From Nocardioides sp. Soil805 (GTDB lineage: Bacteria > Actinomycetota > Actinomycetes > Propionibacteriales > Nocardioidaceae), in the NCBI RefSeq assembly GCF_001429625.1, contig NZ_LMSU01000003.1, forward strand, positions 1 through 64,000: a stretch of 64,000 nt of DNA, written 5' to 3'. Below are positions 1 through 8,927 of the stretch, piece after piece; the stretch's first letter is position 1, and the number at the start of each line of letters is the position of its first letter. A program made the position numbers and the translations under genes. A model generated the notes under the pieces. That model had not been told where the DNA came from. It saw only the letters and a list, made by a program, of their open reading frames with translations, and ran no database searches.

Positions 1-118
1 CAGGTCGCAACAAGGCACGAAGCCAGTCATTCCGGGGGTCACACCCGCGCTCACCAACCACAGCCCAGCACCATCAGGCTGCGTTGGCGATCCTCACAGT
101 CATTCCGCCGCCTGAGTG

Positions 119-538
119 TCAGCCGAACTTCACGAACGCGCGCAGGGAGCCGTCGTCGAAGTCACGCGTCTCCGCGAAGCCGAGGGACTCGTAGAACGCC
201 CGCTGGCCCGGCTCGTCGTCGGTGAGCAGCACCTTTTGCCGGACCGATTCGAACGGGGCGAAAGCCTCCTCGACGAGCCGCTTCCCCAGACCGCGACGTT
301 GCTCGGCGGGACGGACCACGACGTCCTGGAGATAGGCGATCGTGGCGCCGTCACTGATGACGCGGGCGAGACCGAGGAGCTGACCGTCCCGATGAGCCAC
401 AGCGACCCGGCTGGAGCCCTGCATCGCGCGGTGCAGGGTCTCCGAGTCCCTCGCGTACGTCGTCCACCCGACGGCGTCGTACAGGCTCACGAGCTCGTCC
501 TTGGTGGGAATGGCGGTTGCTGTGATGTCGACAGTCAT
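119..538 (-). CDS. GNAT-family N-acetyltransferase
   Basis: This 139-residue protein carries the GNAT fold signature: the acetyl-CoA pyrophosphate loop QRRGLG at residues 80-85, preceded by a beta-4 strand (YLQDVVVRPA) and followed by the typical C-terminal FYESLGFAE strand. Family members transfer an acetyl group from acetyl-CoA to an amine; the substrate cannot be read here. I chose the ATG at 538 because conserved GNAT sequence begins directly after it. The frame stays open upstream to 673, but those 45 residues are rich in Arg and Cys and look non-coding. It stands alone, with no coupled neighbour. The family is secure and the substrate unknown. Confidence 0.85.
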   Translation of the reverse strand: MTVDITATAIPTKDELVSLYDAVGWTTYARDSETLHRAMQGSSRVAVAHRDGQLLGLARVISDGATIAYLQDVVVRPAEQRRGLGKRLVEEAFAPFESVRQKVLLTDDEPGQRAFYESLGFAETRDFDDGSLRAFVKFG

Positions 539-1074
539 CTGGGCATCATCGTCTGTGCTGGAGCGTCGCCGACACCGGATATCCAGGACGCATGCATGTC
601 GACGGTTCCGGGCGGGGCAGACCGTCCAGATGCCGTCGCACACGGGGGCATTCCGCCTCTTGTCGGAAGCCACCTACGCAGGCCACCACCGAGTCCCGCC
701 TGGCACCAGTACGACCCTGTAGGAGTCCTGCGGCCCATCGAGTCGGCGAAGACTCTTACGGCCCGCAGCGCGCGTTCCGCATCCCACTGGCTTGGACAGG
801 ACATCGTCGAGCAATCGGGCATCCCGACCGTTTCAAGGGACGCGTACTCAACTGGTTCATATCCAGTCCAGCACGATGGGTTCGCGACTGAAGTCGCTCG
901 GCCCGATTCGGAGCATGTGTGTCTCCGTTCGACGACACGAGATCACCGCTGTCTGGAGCACGTCAGGGTCTGTGGTTCGCATGGGAGGAATGCGGTCCCT
1001 GTGAGGAGCTCTCCCGACGTCTTGGCGATCCATGGAGGGTGGTGGAGTGAGGGCTGTGTGCCGAAGATGGGCGC
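539..1074. other. 536-bp intergenic region
   Basis: This gap lies between the minus-strand acetyltransferase and the plus-strand sulfatase, so it should hold divergent promoters. Both strands are open over long distances, but the translations have no recognisable domain and unnatural composition. I see no tRNA, strong hairpin or repeat in it. Confidence 0.5.
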
Positions 1075-2325
1075 ATGGCCGACAACGTGCTGTGGATCAT
1101 TTCGGACGACCAGATGCGGTCGTCGTTGCGCACCATGGACAAGACGTGGAAGCGCCTCGTGGAGAAGGGCGTGCGGTTCCGGCGAGGTTATGCCGCAATG
1201 CCGCTGTGCGGCCCTGCTCGCGCCTCCATGCTCACGAGCCGCTACCCCCACGATCACGGCTGCCACACCAACAGGACACATCAGCGCTTCGTCGCCCAGG
1301 GGCACGACCGCGACACCGTCGCGACGCGGATGCGCGGCGCCGGCTATGACACGGGCTACTTCGGCAAGTACATGAACGGCTTGGTCACCGACCCCGAGTA
1401 CGTCGCCCCCGGATGGGGTCGCTGGATCGCCACGATCGGTCTGGAGGGGCAGGTCAGCGTCGATGGCGAGATCCGCGACGTTGGGTCGCAGAAGGCTTCT
1501 GACGACTTCGCCGCGGACCGCCTGGGACGGTTCGTGGCGCGGCACAGCGACATGGGTCCATGGTTCGCAGTGTGGGCGCCGTCGACGCCGCACGGTCCCT
1601 ACACCCCGAGCCCCGAGCACCGCGACGACTTCGACGACGTGCAGTGGGACCCGCCTGCGTTCAACGAGGCCGACATGTCCGACAAGCCCACGTGGTTGCG
1701 AGGACTGCCCCTGAAGGATCGGACACGGATGCGAGCCGAGTTGGAGGGCAAGCTGGAGGAGCTGCAGGACCTTGACGACCAGGTCGCCCGGTTGCTCGAC
1801 GTGCTGTGGCGCACGGACCAGCTGGACCGGACTTGGATCTTCTTCGTGTCGGACAACGGGTTCCTGCTCGGTGAGCACCGTCTGGTTGCAAAAGAGCAGC
1901 CGTACGAGGAGTCGGCGGGTATCCCATTCGTCGTGCGTGGGCCCGGCGTCGAGCCCAGCGTCCGTGACGCCTTCGTGTCCCAGGTCGACCTGATGCCCAC
2001 GGCTCTCGACATCGCTGGGCTCGATCCCGACGCAGGCCGCGAGCTGTCCGGCCGCTCGATGCTGGGACCGTTACGCAGCGGGGACTGGTCGTCCTGGCGT
2101 CGGCGGCTGATGGTGGAGAACACCTTCCTGAACTGGGCGTTGCTCCGCCAGGGCTCGACCGCCTACATCGAGCACCACGAGCGCGACGAGTGGGAGCTCT
2201 ACGACCTCGCCACCGACCCGCACCAGCTCGTCAGCCGCCGCAGCGCTGACATCGCCCAGCTGTCCGCACGCGTGACCCAGATGCGGGCCGCGCGAGGTCG
2301 TGCGTTGCGAGCACTCGAGGAGTAG
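1075..2325 (+). CDS. Type I sulfatase (arylsulfatase/alkaline phosphatase superfamily)
   Basis: The 416-residue protein opens with the metal-binding motif WIISDDQ (residues 7-13) and has the sulfatase signature CGPARASMLTSR with Cys45. Cys45 is the residue that type I sulfatases convert to formylglycine, and the C-x-P-x-R core is intact. A second metal-ligand block, SDNGFLLGEHR, lies near residue 260. It should hydrolyse a sulfate (or possibly phosphate) ester. There is no signal peptide, so it appears cytoplasmic, which is somewhat unusual for the family. No sulfatase-maturating enzyme or sulfate transporter is adjacent. The N-terminus matches the family start, so the ATG is probably right. 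Confidence 0.9.
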   Translation: MADNVLWIISDDQMRSSLRTMDKTWKRLVEKGVRFRRGYAAMPLCGPARASMLTSRYPHDHGCHTNRTHQRFVAQGHDRDTVATRMRGAGYDTGYFGKYMNGLVTDPEYVAPGWGRWIATIGLEGQVSVDGEIRDVGSQKASDDFAADRLGRFVARHSDMGPWFAVWAPSTPHGPYTPSPEHRDDFDDVQWDPPAFNEADMSDKPTWLRGLPLKDRTRMRAELEGKLEELQDLDDQVARLLDVLWRTDQLDRTWIFFVSDNGFLLGEHRLVAKEQPYEESAGIPFVVRGPGVEPSVRDAFVSQVDLMPTALDIAGLDPDAGRELSGRSMLGPLRSGDWSSWRRRLMVENTFLNWALLRQGSTAYIEHHERDEWELYDLATDPHQLVSRRSADIAQLSARVTQMRAARGRALRALEE

Positions 2326-2525
2326 CCCAGGCCTCCCCGAGTGTTGCGGACCGGCGCTTCTCGAAAGCCCGGACGCACCCGACCGCCGACCTTGCATCAG
2401 CCAAGCGAGCGGACATTCCGGCCGATGCAGACCCTGCGGAAACAGGTTCAGCCTTCTCGGGGTGTCAGGTCCCGGTGGGTGTCCCGCAGACTCGTACGCA
2501 GCTGCGCGTCAGGCACACTGCAAGG

Positions 2526-5090
2526 GTGTCCGACCCGCTGCGCAACCTGCTCGCCGCGCCGCCCGACCTCCCGGTCACCGTGGGTCTGGACCCTCTCGTC
2601 GAGGCCCTTCGCACTCGCGGGGTCGCGGTGGTCCAGGCACCGCCGGGCACCGGCAAGACGACCTTGGTCCCGCCCGCGGTCGCCGGAGTCGTCGATGGTC
2701 GGGTCGTCGTCACGCAGCCCAGCCGCATCGCAGCTCGTGCTGCTGCCCGCCGGCTGGCGCAGCTCCTGGGCGAACCGGTCGGCGAGACGGTCGGGTACGC
2801 CGTGCGCGGAGACCGACGCAGCAGTCGCCGTACACGTGTCGAGATCGTCACGACCGGCCTGCTGCTCCGGCGGATCCAGCACGATCCCGAGCTGGCCGGT
2901 GTCGGAGCCGTCGTGCTCGACGAGGTGCACGAGCGCCACCTCGACGCCGACCTGACCTTGGCGCTGCTCATCGACGTCCGGGCCAACCTGCGTGAGGACC
3001 TGTGCCTGGTGGCGATGTCGGCCACCATCGAGGCCGAACGTACGGCCGCCCTGATCGGCCGGGGTGGCGATCCCGATGGTCCTGGAGATCTCCGGGCCGC
3101 TCCGGTGATCCGCGTCCCGGGTGCCCTGCACCCGGTCCAGGCGGTCTGGTGTCCGCTGCCTGCGGGGGAGCGCCGCACCGACGACCGGGGGATCACCCCG
3201 GCCTTTCACAACCATGTCGCAGCGACCGTGCGTCGTGCGCTCGTCGGGCACGAGGGGGACGTCCTGGCCTTCGTGCCGGGCGTCGCGGAGGTCGAGGCGA
3301 CCGTACGTCGCCTTGCCGGCGTGGACGCGGCCGTGCACGCCCTGCACGGACGTCTGTCCGGCGCCGAGCAGGATCGTGCGCTCAGCGAGGGTCCGCGTCG
3401 ACGCGTGATCGTCTCGACCGCGGTCGCCGAGTCGTCGCTGACGGTGCCGGGGGTGCGCGTCGTGGTGGATGCCGGGCTGTCGCGCGAGCCGCGCACCGAT
3501 CACCGTCGCGGACTGGCTTCTCTGGTCACCGTCTCGGTGAGCCGGGCAGCGGCCGAGCAGCGTGCGGGACGGGCCGGACGGCTGGGTCCGGGGACCGTGC
3601 TGCGGTGTTGGTCCGAGGCGGAGCACGCGCACCTGGCCGCTCACCCGGAGCCGGAGATCGCCACCGCCGACCTGACGGCGTTCGCCCTGGAGCTGGCGTG
3701 CTGGGGCAGCCACGACGTCCACGACATGGCGCTGCTCGACCAGCCACCGGTGCACGCGCTGTCGGCGGCCAGGGACGTGCTGGTGGGTCTGGGGGCGATG
3801 ACCGAGGACGGGGGAGTCACCTCGCGGGGCCGGGTGATGGCTGGCGTGCCGGCCGATCCCAGGCTGGCGCGTGCCCTCATCGACGGGGCCGGCCTCGTCG
3901 GGGCCAGGCGGGCCTCCGAGGTGGTCGCGATGCTGAGCGAGGACGTGCGCGCTCCCGGCGGAGACCTGGTCGCTGCGCTCCGGTCACTGCGTGCTGGCCC
4001 GCGCGCAGGATCGTGGCGCCGGCAGGTCACTCGGCTGGAGGAGGTCGTTGCGACGCAGGGCACCGCCGGCGACCGGAGAGGGGCGTCGGGCCACGCCCGG
4101 GCACTCACCGACGACGTGGCGGTGGGTCTGGTGGTGGCCCTGGCGCACCCGGACCGGATCGCACGCAAGCGCTCCGGTACGTCGAGCTACCTGATGGCGT
4201 CCGGGACAGGCGCGGCGCTCGACTCGCGCGACCCGGGGCCGCTGGCCGGACTCGAGTGGCTCGCGGTCGCTGACGCGGAGCGACGGCCCGGGCAACGTGA
4301 GGCCCGGATCCGTGCGGCGGCTCCCCTCACCGAGGACCTCGCGCTGGAGGCAGCGGGCTCGCTGTGGACCGAGGTGGATGAGGTCACCTGGAGCAGCGGG
4401 CGGGTGCTGGCTCGCCGACGGGCGTTGTTGGGCGCGATCGAGCTCAGCTCGAACCCGCTCAGCGATCCACCCGCGCAGGCCGTGAGCGACGCGATCCGAG
4501 AGGCGGTCGCGAGCGAGGGGATCGCTCTCCTCGCCTGGACGGAGGCGGCCACGGCGCTGCGCGCCCGCCTCGACTTCCTTCACCGCGCGCTCGGTGACCC
4601 GTGGCCAGACGTGAGCGACGCAGCACTGACGCAGAACCTCGATCTCTGGCTCGGGCCGCAGCTGGCGCGGGTCCGCTCGGCGGAGGATCTTCGTCGTGTC
4701 GACGTGACTGCCGCCCTGCGCGCGATGGTGCCGTGGCCGGCGGCGGGCAGGCTCGACGACCTGGCCCCTGAGCGCGTGGAAGTGCCGAGCGGGTCGAGCG
4801 TGCGGATCGACTACTCCCAGGACCAGCCGGTGCTTGCCGTGCGACTGCAAGAGGTCTTCGGCTGGACCGCAGCACCGGTCCTGGCCGACGGCAGGGTCCC
4901 GCTCCTGCTGCACCTGCTCTCCCCGGCGCGACGCCCGGCCGCCGTCACCGCAGACCTGGAGTCCTTCTGGGACAACGGCTACCCGGGCGTGCGTGCGGAC
5001 CTGCGCGGGCGCTATCCCAAGCACGCCTGGCCCGAGGATCCACGCAGCGCACCTGCCACCGCGCGGACGAACGGACCTCGCCGAAGCTGA
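2526..5090 (+). CDS. hrpB: ATP-dependent RNA helicase HrpB
   Basis: This 854-residue superfamily 2 DExH helicase has Walker A PPGTGKTT near residue 40, the DEVHER box at about 132-137 and the SATI motif near 181. The helicase C domain with QRAGRAGR follows, then the long HrpB-specific C-terminal region (GTSSYLMASG, near residue 550). Full-length HrpB proteins are about 800-850 residues, so it is intact. I prefer the GTG at 2526 over the ATG at 2475, because the family N-terminus (DPLRNLLAAPPDLPV) starts there and a CACACT hexamer lies 6 nt upstream, as in leaderless genes. HrpB is a DEAH-family helicase of still poorly defined role. It ends 58 bp from the convergent acyltransferase gene. Confidence 0.93.
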   Translation: MSDPLRNLLAAPPDLPVTVGLDPLVEALRTRGVAVVQAPPGTGKTTLVPPAVAGVVDGRVVVTQPSRIAARAAARRLAQLLGEPVGETVGYAVRGDRRSSRRTRVEIVTTGLLLRRIQHDPELAGVGAVVLDEVHERHLDADLTLALLIDVRANLREDLCLVAMSATIEAERTAALIGRGGDPDGPGDLRAAPVIRVPGALHPVQAVWCPLPAGERRTDDRGITPAFHNHVAATVRRALVGHEGDVLAFVPGVAEVEATVRRLAGVDAAVHALHGRLSGAEQDRALSEGPRRRVIVSTAVAESSLTVPGVRVVVDAGLSREPRTDHRRGLASLVTVSVSRAAAEQRAGRAGRLGPGTVLRCWSEAEHAHLAAHPEPEIATADLTAFALELACWGSHDVHDMALLDQPPVHALSAARDVLVGLGAMTEDGGVTSRGRVMAGVPADPRLARALIDGAGLVGARRASEVVAMLSEDVRAPGGDLVAALRSLRAGPRAGSWRRQVTRLEEVVATQGTAGDRRGASGHARALTDDVAVGLVVALAHPDRIARKRSGTSSYLMASGTGAALDSRDPGPLAGLEWLAVADAERRPGQREARIRAAAPLTEDLALEAAGSLWTEVDEVTWSSGRVLARRRALLGAIELSSNPLSDPPAQAVSDAIREAVASEGIALLAWTEAATALRARLDFLHRALGDPWPDVSDAALTQNLDLWLGPQLARVRSAEDLRRVDVTAALRAMVPWPAAGRLDDLAPERVEVPSGSSVRIDYSQDQPVLAVRLQEVFGWTAAPVLADGRVPLLLHLLSPARRPAAVTADLESFWDNGYPGVRADLRGRYPKHAWPEDPRSAPATARTNGPRRS

Positions 5091-5148
5091 GTGGAGTATC
5101 GACGCGCCATCCGGCGGCAGGAAGGCGGCCGCGTCGAGGCGCTGACGA

Positions 5149-6270
5149 CTACGGATGGGCGGCCGTCAACCGTCCCGGCACAGCAGCAGTGCTCGAGGCG
5201 GGCGCCGGCGCGGTTGTCAGGGCCGGGTCGGGTCCGAAGGGTGCTGTGAAGAGCCAGTCGAACCCGGTCCGACTGAGCACCCGCTCGACCCCGAGGCAGG
5301 TCGCGATGATGACGAAGGTGGCAGCGAGTGGATACACCGCCAGCGCCAGAACCGACACGACGCTGGTTCCCTCGATTCGAAGGGACTCGATGAAGAAGGA
5401 ATGCAGGACAGCCAGCACCGGGACGTGGAGGACGTAGATCGGCAGGGTGCGCCGCCCGAGGAACGAGCCGAGCCGAGCCGCTGGGCGCCACAGGGCAAGC
5501 ACGCCGGCGAGCCTGACTGCGAGGGGTACGGCCAGCAGGCTGATGACGAACCTGCTCGGCCGAGCTTCGGGCCCCAGCACCATGGGAGCTGCCACCACCG
5601 CTGCCGCGGCACCCGCGACGAGGAGGGTCGGCCGCAGGCTGAGTCGGGACATGGCGACGACCACCGACGGGAAGTGGGCGGCGAAGGCGAAGAAGAAGAA
5701 GTGCTGCAACAGCGACGCGGTGTTGACCGCGTCGATCCCCAGAGCCGGGGTCAGCAGGGTGAGAGCCGCCGCCAGGGCCACCACGACGCGGGGGTCGAGG
5801 CTCAACAGCGACCGCGTCAACAAGAAGTAGGCGACGAGCGCGTAGAGGTACCACAACCCGGACGAGGGGACGACGAGGTTGGTGACGAGCTCTGACCAGC
5901 CGCGGGTCCGGTTCATCGGGAGCTCGTCGAAGACTGTGAACACGCCCATGTGGACGCCGAGCCAGAGCGCGTAGAGGTAGTAGATGTTCAGCACGCGCTT
6001 GCGCGCCACCTCCCGCCAGGGTCGACGCAGTGCGGAGCCGGCGAAGAGGCCGGACACGACGAAGAACAGCGGCATACGCACGGGCTTGAGCGCGTCCGTG
6101 AACTCGAGCCAGACGGCTCCCACACCGAGGAACTGGGTCGGTGTGACGAAGCCGAGGTGCTTGCCGACCGTGTGGTGCAGCACGACGAGGACGATGGACA
6201 AGGCCTTGGCCGTGTCCGCCCACTCAGATCGGTCGCTGACGCCGGGCGCGCGCGAGGTCGTGTGGTTCAT
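5149..6270 (-). CDS. Acyltransferase-3 family membrane protein
   Basis: The 373-residue protein has about ten hydrophobic segments. Its N-terminus has the acyltransferase-3 (OafA/NolL) hallmark DTAKALSIVLVVLHH, with the conserved histidine pair at residues 32-33, followed by RMPLFFVVSGLFAG. The family transfers acyl groups, often acetyl, to surface glycans or other extracellular acceptors; the acceptor here is unknown. The C-terminal tail is Ala/Pro-rich and probably disordered. The gene is preceded by a good GGAGA-type ribosome binding site. It is monocistronic and converges on hrpB. An AT-rich patch upstream, with TATCAT at 6321-6326 on the minus strand, is a plausible -10 element. Confidence 0.85.
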   Translation of the reverse strand: MNHTTSRAPGVSDRSEWADTAKALSIVLVVLHHTVGKHLGFVTPTQFLGVGAVWLEFTDALKPVRMPLFFVVSGLFAGSALRRPWREVARKRVLNIYYLYALWLGVHMGVFTVFDELPMNRTRGWSELVTNLVVPSSGLWYLYALVAYFLLTRSLLSLDPRVVVALAAALTLLTPALGIDAVNTASLLQHFFFFAFAAHFPSVVVAMSRLSLRPTLLVAGAAAAVVAAPMVLGPEARPSRFVISLLAVPLAVRLAGVLALWRPAARLGSFLGRRTLPIYVLHVPVLAVLHSFFIESLRIEGTSVVSVLALAVYPLAATFVIIATCLGVERVLSRTGFDWLFTAPFGPDPALTTAPAPASSTAAVPGRLTAAHP

Positions 6271-6369
6271 GAGGTCTCCTGATCCGTGCTGGCCAGGAGC
6301 AGCAGCGCGCCAAAAGAAAAATGATACTCACGGCGATGAGGGCTCTACGACGCTGCGAGTGAGACCTTG

Positions 6370-6398
6370 ACTACTCCGGGACTGCTCCCGGATGTAGT
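6370..6398 (-). terminator. Hairpin downstream of the EAL-DICT gene
   Basis: ACTACTCCGGGA pairs with TCCCGGA-T-GTAGT around a CTGC loop, giving a 12-bp stem with a single bulged base. It lies about 65-90 nt past the stop of the minus-strand EAL-DICT gene. There is no U-tract, as is common for high-GC actinobacterial terminators. Confidence 0.4.
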
Positions 6399-6462
6399 CC
6401 GGCACTGCCAGGGGGATGGGCGACTGGTGGGAGCACGGCGACTGACGCCGCGCCTCGACGTA

Positions 6463-7752
6463 TCAGATCGGGGTGCTGCGGGGCGCCAACCGGGCCAGCA
6501 GTGCCTGGGCTGCGTCGACGACCACGTCGCGTCGGTAGGTCAGGGCGTACTCGAACATGCGGTCCATGTCCGGGCCCTCGTCGCCCAGGTCCCTGGCCAG
6601 GAGCGCGGTGCAGAAGTGCGGGCTCAGCACGACGATGTCCCACTCGCCCCGCACGGGGTCGTCCAGGTCGAGGGTGGCGCCTCGAACGCCCGGCAACGGG
6701 TCCTCGGGGAGCCCCTCCCCGAGCGCACAGACGAAGGCCGTTCGCTTGCTGAGCTCCTGGTAGCGCATGACGGTGGACTCGGTGAAGTGGCGCGCCTCCT
6801 GGAACGCCGCGGCGACCACACACGTCTCGCCGAGGCGGATCGCCTCGCGCTCGAGCTGCTTGCTCAGCTCGATGAGCAGGCGCTTGGGGGCCCGCAGCAG
6901 TCCGGTGCCGTCCGGAAGTGCCGCGAAGGGCGACCCCACGAGCTCCCCTGTCCGGGTGACGCCCGATGCCCGCACCGGCAGGCCCTGCTGCGGCGGCGTG
7001 ATGTCGGGATCGGACACGGGGCGGCCGAACTTCCAGCCCTGTCCCAGGGTCGCCCCCAGTGCCAGCGCGTTGGACAGGTGAGCGTCGGTCTCGATGCCTT
7101 CGGCCAGCACGCGCGCACCGCTGCGCTCGGCGTAGGCGTTGACCGCATGCATGACCTCCGCCGTGCGCTGGTCCGGCCGTTGCTGGACCAGCGACATGTC
7201 GAGCTTGACGACGTCGGGGCGCAGGAGCTCCATGAACGCGAGCGAGTCCGCCTCGACACCGACGTCGTCCAGGGCCAGCCCCCAGCCGGCCTCGCGCACC
7301 CGCTCGACCGTTCGAAGGAGCTCGGCCGGACGTGCCGAGACCGCGCGCTCGGTGATCTCGAAGACGATCCTGAGCTCGTCCGGCGCCGCGTCAGCGATCG
7401 CGAGCAGGTCAAGGGGAGCCGAGTCGAGCACGGCGGGCTCGACGTTGACGAAGACCGCCAGCGGCGCCACCAGGCCGTGTGCCATGGCCGAGCGGAACGC
7501 TGCCACTCGACACGCGGCATCCAGCTCGGCCAGCCGGCCGGACTTCCGGGCGGCGTCGAAGAGGGCACCGGGGGTCTCGAGCGGGCCTGCGGGCCCTCGC
7601 GAGAGCGCTTCGTGCGCGACCACCTCACCGGAGACCAGGTCGACGATCGGCTGGAACACGGTGCGGACGGAGTCCGAGGCGAGCACGGCATCGACCGAGC
7701 GTGGCACCTGCTCGACGGTGAGCGCGTCGCGCGAGCGCAGAGGGCTGGTCAC
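6463..7752 (-). CDS. EAL-domain cyclic-di-GMP phosphodiesterase-type protein with C-terminal DICT sensor domain
   Basis: The 429-residue protein has an EAL domain at about residues 25-245 and a DICT-type sensory domain at about 285-420. The catalytic EAL set looks complete: EAL at 48-50, NVEP (Asn), FEITE, LDD-VG in place of the usual DDFG, VVKLD, AEGIET and the QG motif. It may therefore hydrolyse cyclic di-GMP. There is no GGDEF domain. DICT domains are known partners of cyclic-di-GMP enzymes and two-component proteins. I chose the GTG at 7752; the frame is open to 8025, but that extension is Arg/Ser-rich and unlike a protein. A TAGACT hexamer at 7802-7807 (minus strand) is a possible -10 box. 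Confidence 0.85.
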   Translation of the reverse strand: MTSPLRSRDALTVEQVPRSVDAVLASDSVRTVFQPIVDLVSGEVVAHEALSRGPAGPLETPGALFDAARKSGRLAELDAACRVAAFRSAMAHGLVAPLAVFVNVEPAVLDSAPLDLLAIADAAPDELRIVFEITERAVSARPAELLRTVERVREAGWGLALDDVGVEADSLAFMELLRPDVVKLDMSLVQQRPDQRTAEVMHAVNAYAERSGARVLAEGIETDAHLSNALALGATLGQGWKFGRPVSDPDITPPQQGLPVRASGVTRTGELVGSPFAALPDGTGLLRAPKRLLIELSKQLEREAIRLGETCVVAAAFQEARHFTESTVMRYQELSKRTAFVCALGEGLPEDPLPGVRGATLDLDDPVRGEWDIVVLSPHFCTALLARDLGDEGPDMDRMFEYALTYRRDVVVDAAQALLARLAPRSTPI

Positions 7753-7945
7753 GTGGCGTCCCCGAGTGTGTGCGCGACCCGAGTGGCGGCGCCGTCCGTC
7801 CAGTCTAGGCCAGACGGGACCCCGCGTACGCGATACGCGAGCGACGGCAACCGAAGGACGTAGGCAGTCTGCAGACAGGCCGCATGACCGGCCAATCCTG
7901 TGGGGAACCCCAGCACCCGCCGGCGATCCGCGTCCAGCTCGGCTC

Positions 7946-8854
7946 TCAGTCCCCGACGGCCTCGCGTCCTCGTTGGACGAGCTTCGCATCGGGCCGGAGC
8001 ACCACCTGCTGGTCCTTCCCGTCATAGTCGACCAGGCTGAGGAACAGTCGCAGGGCGTTGACCCGGGCGCGCTTCTTGTCGTTGCTCTTGACCGTGTACC
8101 AGGGCGCGGGGTCGGTGTCGGTCCGCAGGAACATCTCCTCCTTGGCCTCCGTGTAGGCCTCCCACTTGTCGAGGCTCTCGAGGTCCATGGGGGACAGCTT
8201 CCAGCGCCGTACCGGGTCGAGCTGGCGGATGGCGAAACGAGTCCGCTGCTCCTGTTGGGTCACCGAGAACCACAGCTTCGTCACGTTCACGCCCGCCTCG
8301 AGGAGCATCTGCTCGAACAGCGGCGCCTGTCCCATGAAGGTGCGGTACTCCTCCTCGTCGCAGAAGCCCATCACCCGCTCCACGCCTGCGCGGTTGTACC
8401 AGGAACGGTCGAACAGGACGATGTCGCCGAAGGTCGGGAGGTGGGAGACGTAGCGCTGGAAGTACCACTGCCCCAACTCGGTCGAGGTGGGCTTGGTCAG
8501 CGCGACGACCCTGGCGGAACGGGGGTTGAGGTGCTCCATGAACCTCTTGATCGTCCCGCCTTTTCCCGCGGCGTCGCGTCCCTCGAAGACGATGACGTGC
8601 TTCTGGCCGGTGTCCTGGACCCAGTACTGGAACTTCAGGAGCTCGATCTGGAGGAGGTACTTCTCCACTTCGTAGTCGTTGCGGTTCATGAGCTCGGCGT
8701 ACGGGTAGTTGTCCCGCCACGTCTCGACCGCCCGTCCATCAGGCTTGATCAGGACGGGGTCGTCACCGTGGTCGTCGCGCACGGTGTACCCCTCCCGGTC
8801 CAGGGAGTCGATGTACTGACGCAGGCTCATCTGCTGCATGCCCCACAGTCTCAT
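7946..8854 (-). CDS. ppk2: Polyphosphate kinase 2 (PPK2 family)
   Basis: This protein of about 302 residues has the PPK2 Walker A motif GRDAAGKGG (residues 92-100) and the Walker B/lid block FDRSWYNRAGVERV (Asp149). It is followed by the conserved FSVTQQEQ and PMDLES segments and matches a single-domain class I PPK2. Such enzymes use polyphosphate to phosphorylate nucleoside diphosphates (or run in reverse), helping to regenerate GTP or ATP. The start is uncertain: ATGs at 8854, 8839 and 8830 are in frame and none has a clear ribosome binding site. The gene diverges from a DUF1254/1214 gene, with an inverted repeat between them. Confidence 0.93.
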   Translation of the reverse strand: MRLWGMQQMSLRQYIDSLDREGYTVRDDHGDDPVLIKPDGRAVETWRDNYPYAELMNRNDYEVEKYLLQIELLKFQYWVQDTGQKHVIVFEGRDAAGKGGTIKRFMEHLNPRSARVVALTKPTSTELGQWYFQRYVSHLPTFGDIVLFDRSWYNRAGVERVMGFCDEEEYRTFMGQAPLFEQMLLEAGVNVTKLWFSVTQQEQRTRFAIRQLDPVRRWKLSPMDLESLDKWEAYTEAKEEMFLRTDTDPAPWYTVKSNDKKRARVNALRLFLSLVDYDGKDQQVVLRPDAKLVQRGREAVGD

Positions 8855-8874
8855 CCACCCGGACCCCGGGGGTG

Positions 8875-8893
8875 TTCACCCGGTGGGGGTGAA
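8875..8893. promoter_or_regulatory. Inverted repeat between ppk2 and the DUF1254 gene
   Basis: TTCACCC and GGGTGAA form perfect 7-bp arms around the spacer GGTGG. The site lies just upstream of the ppk2 starts and 34 bp before the divergent ATG, a good position for an operator serving both genes. GTTCACC also resembles a half-unit of actinobacterial PhoP boxes, but the 11-nt direct repetition that defines those boxes is absent. Confidence 0.4.
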
Positions 8894-8927
8894 TACATGC
8901 GTTCCCGCACGAGGGCAGGCTCGGCGG

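Noticed and set aside
116..1375. 419-codon plus-strand open frame at the left edge
   Set aside because: It is antisense to the acetyltransferase and overlaps the sulfatase N-terminus; no domain is visible.
8875..8893. PhoP (PHO) box
   Set aside because: GTTCACC occurs once and in inverted, not 11-nt direct, arrangement. Kept only as a general inverted repeat.
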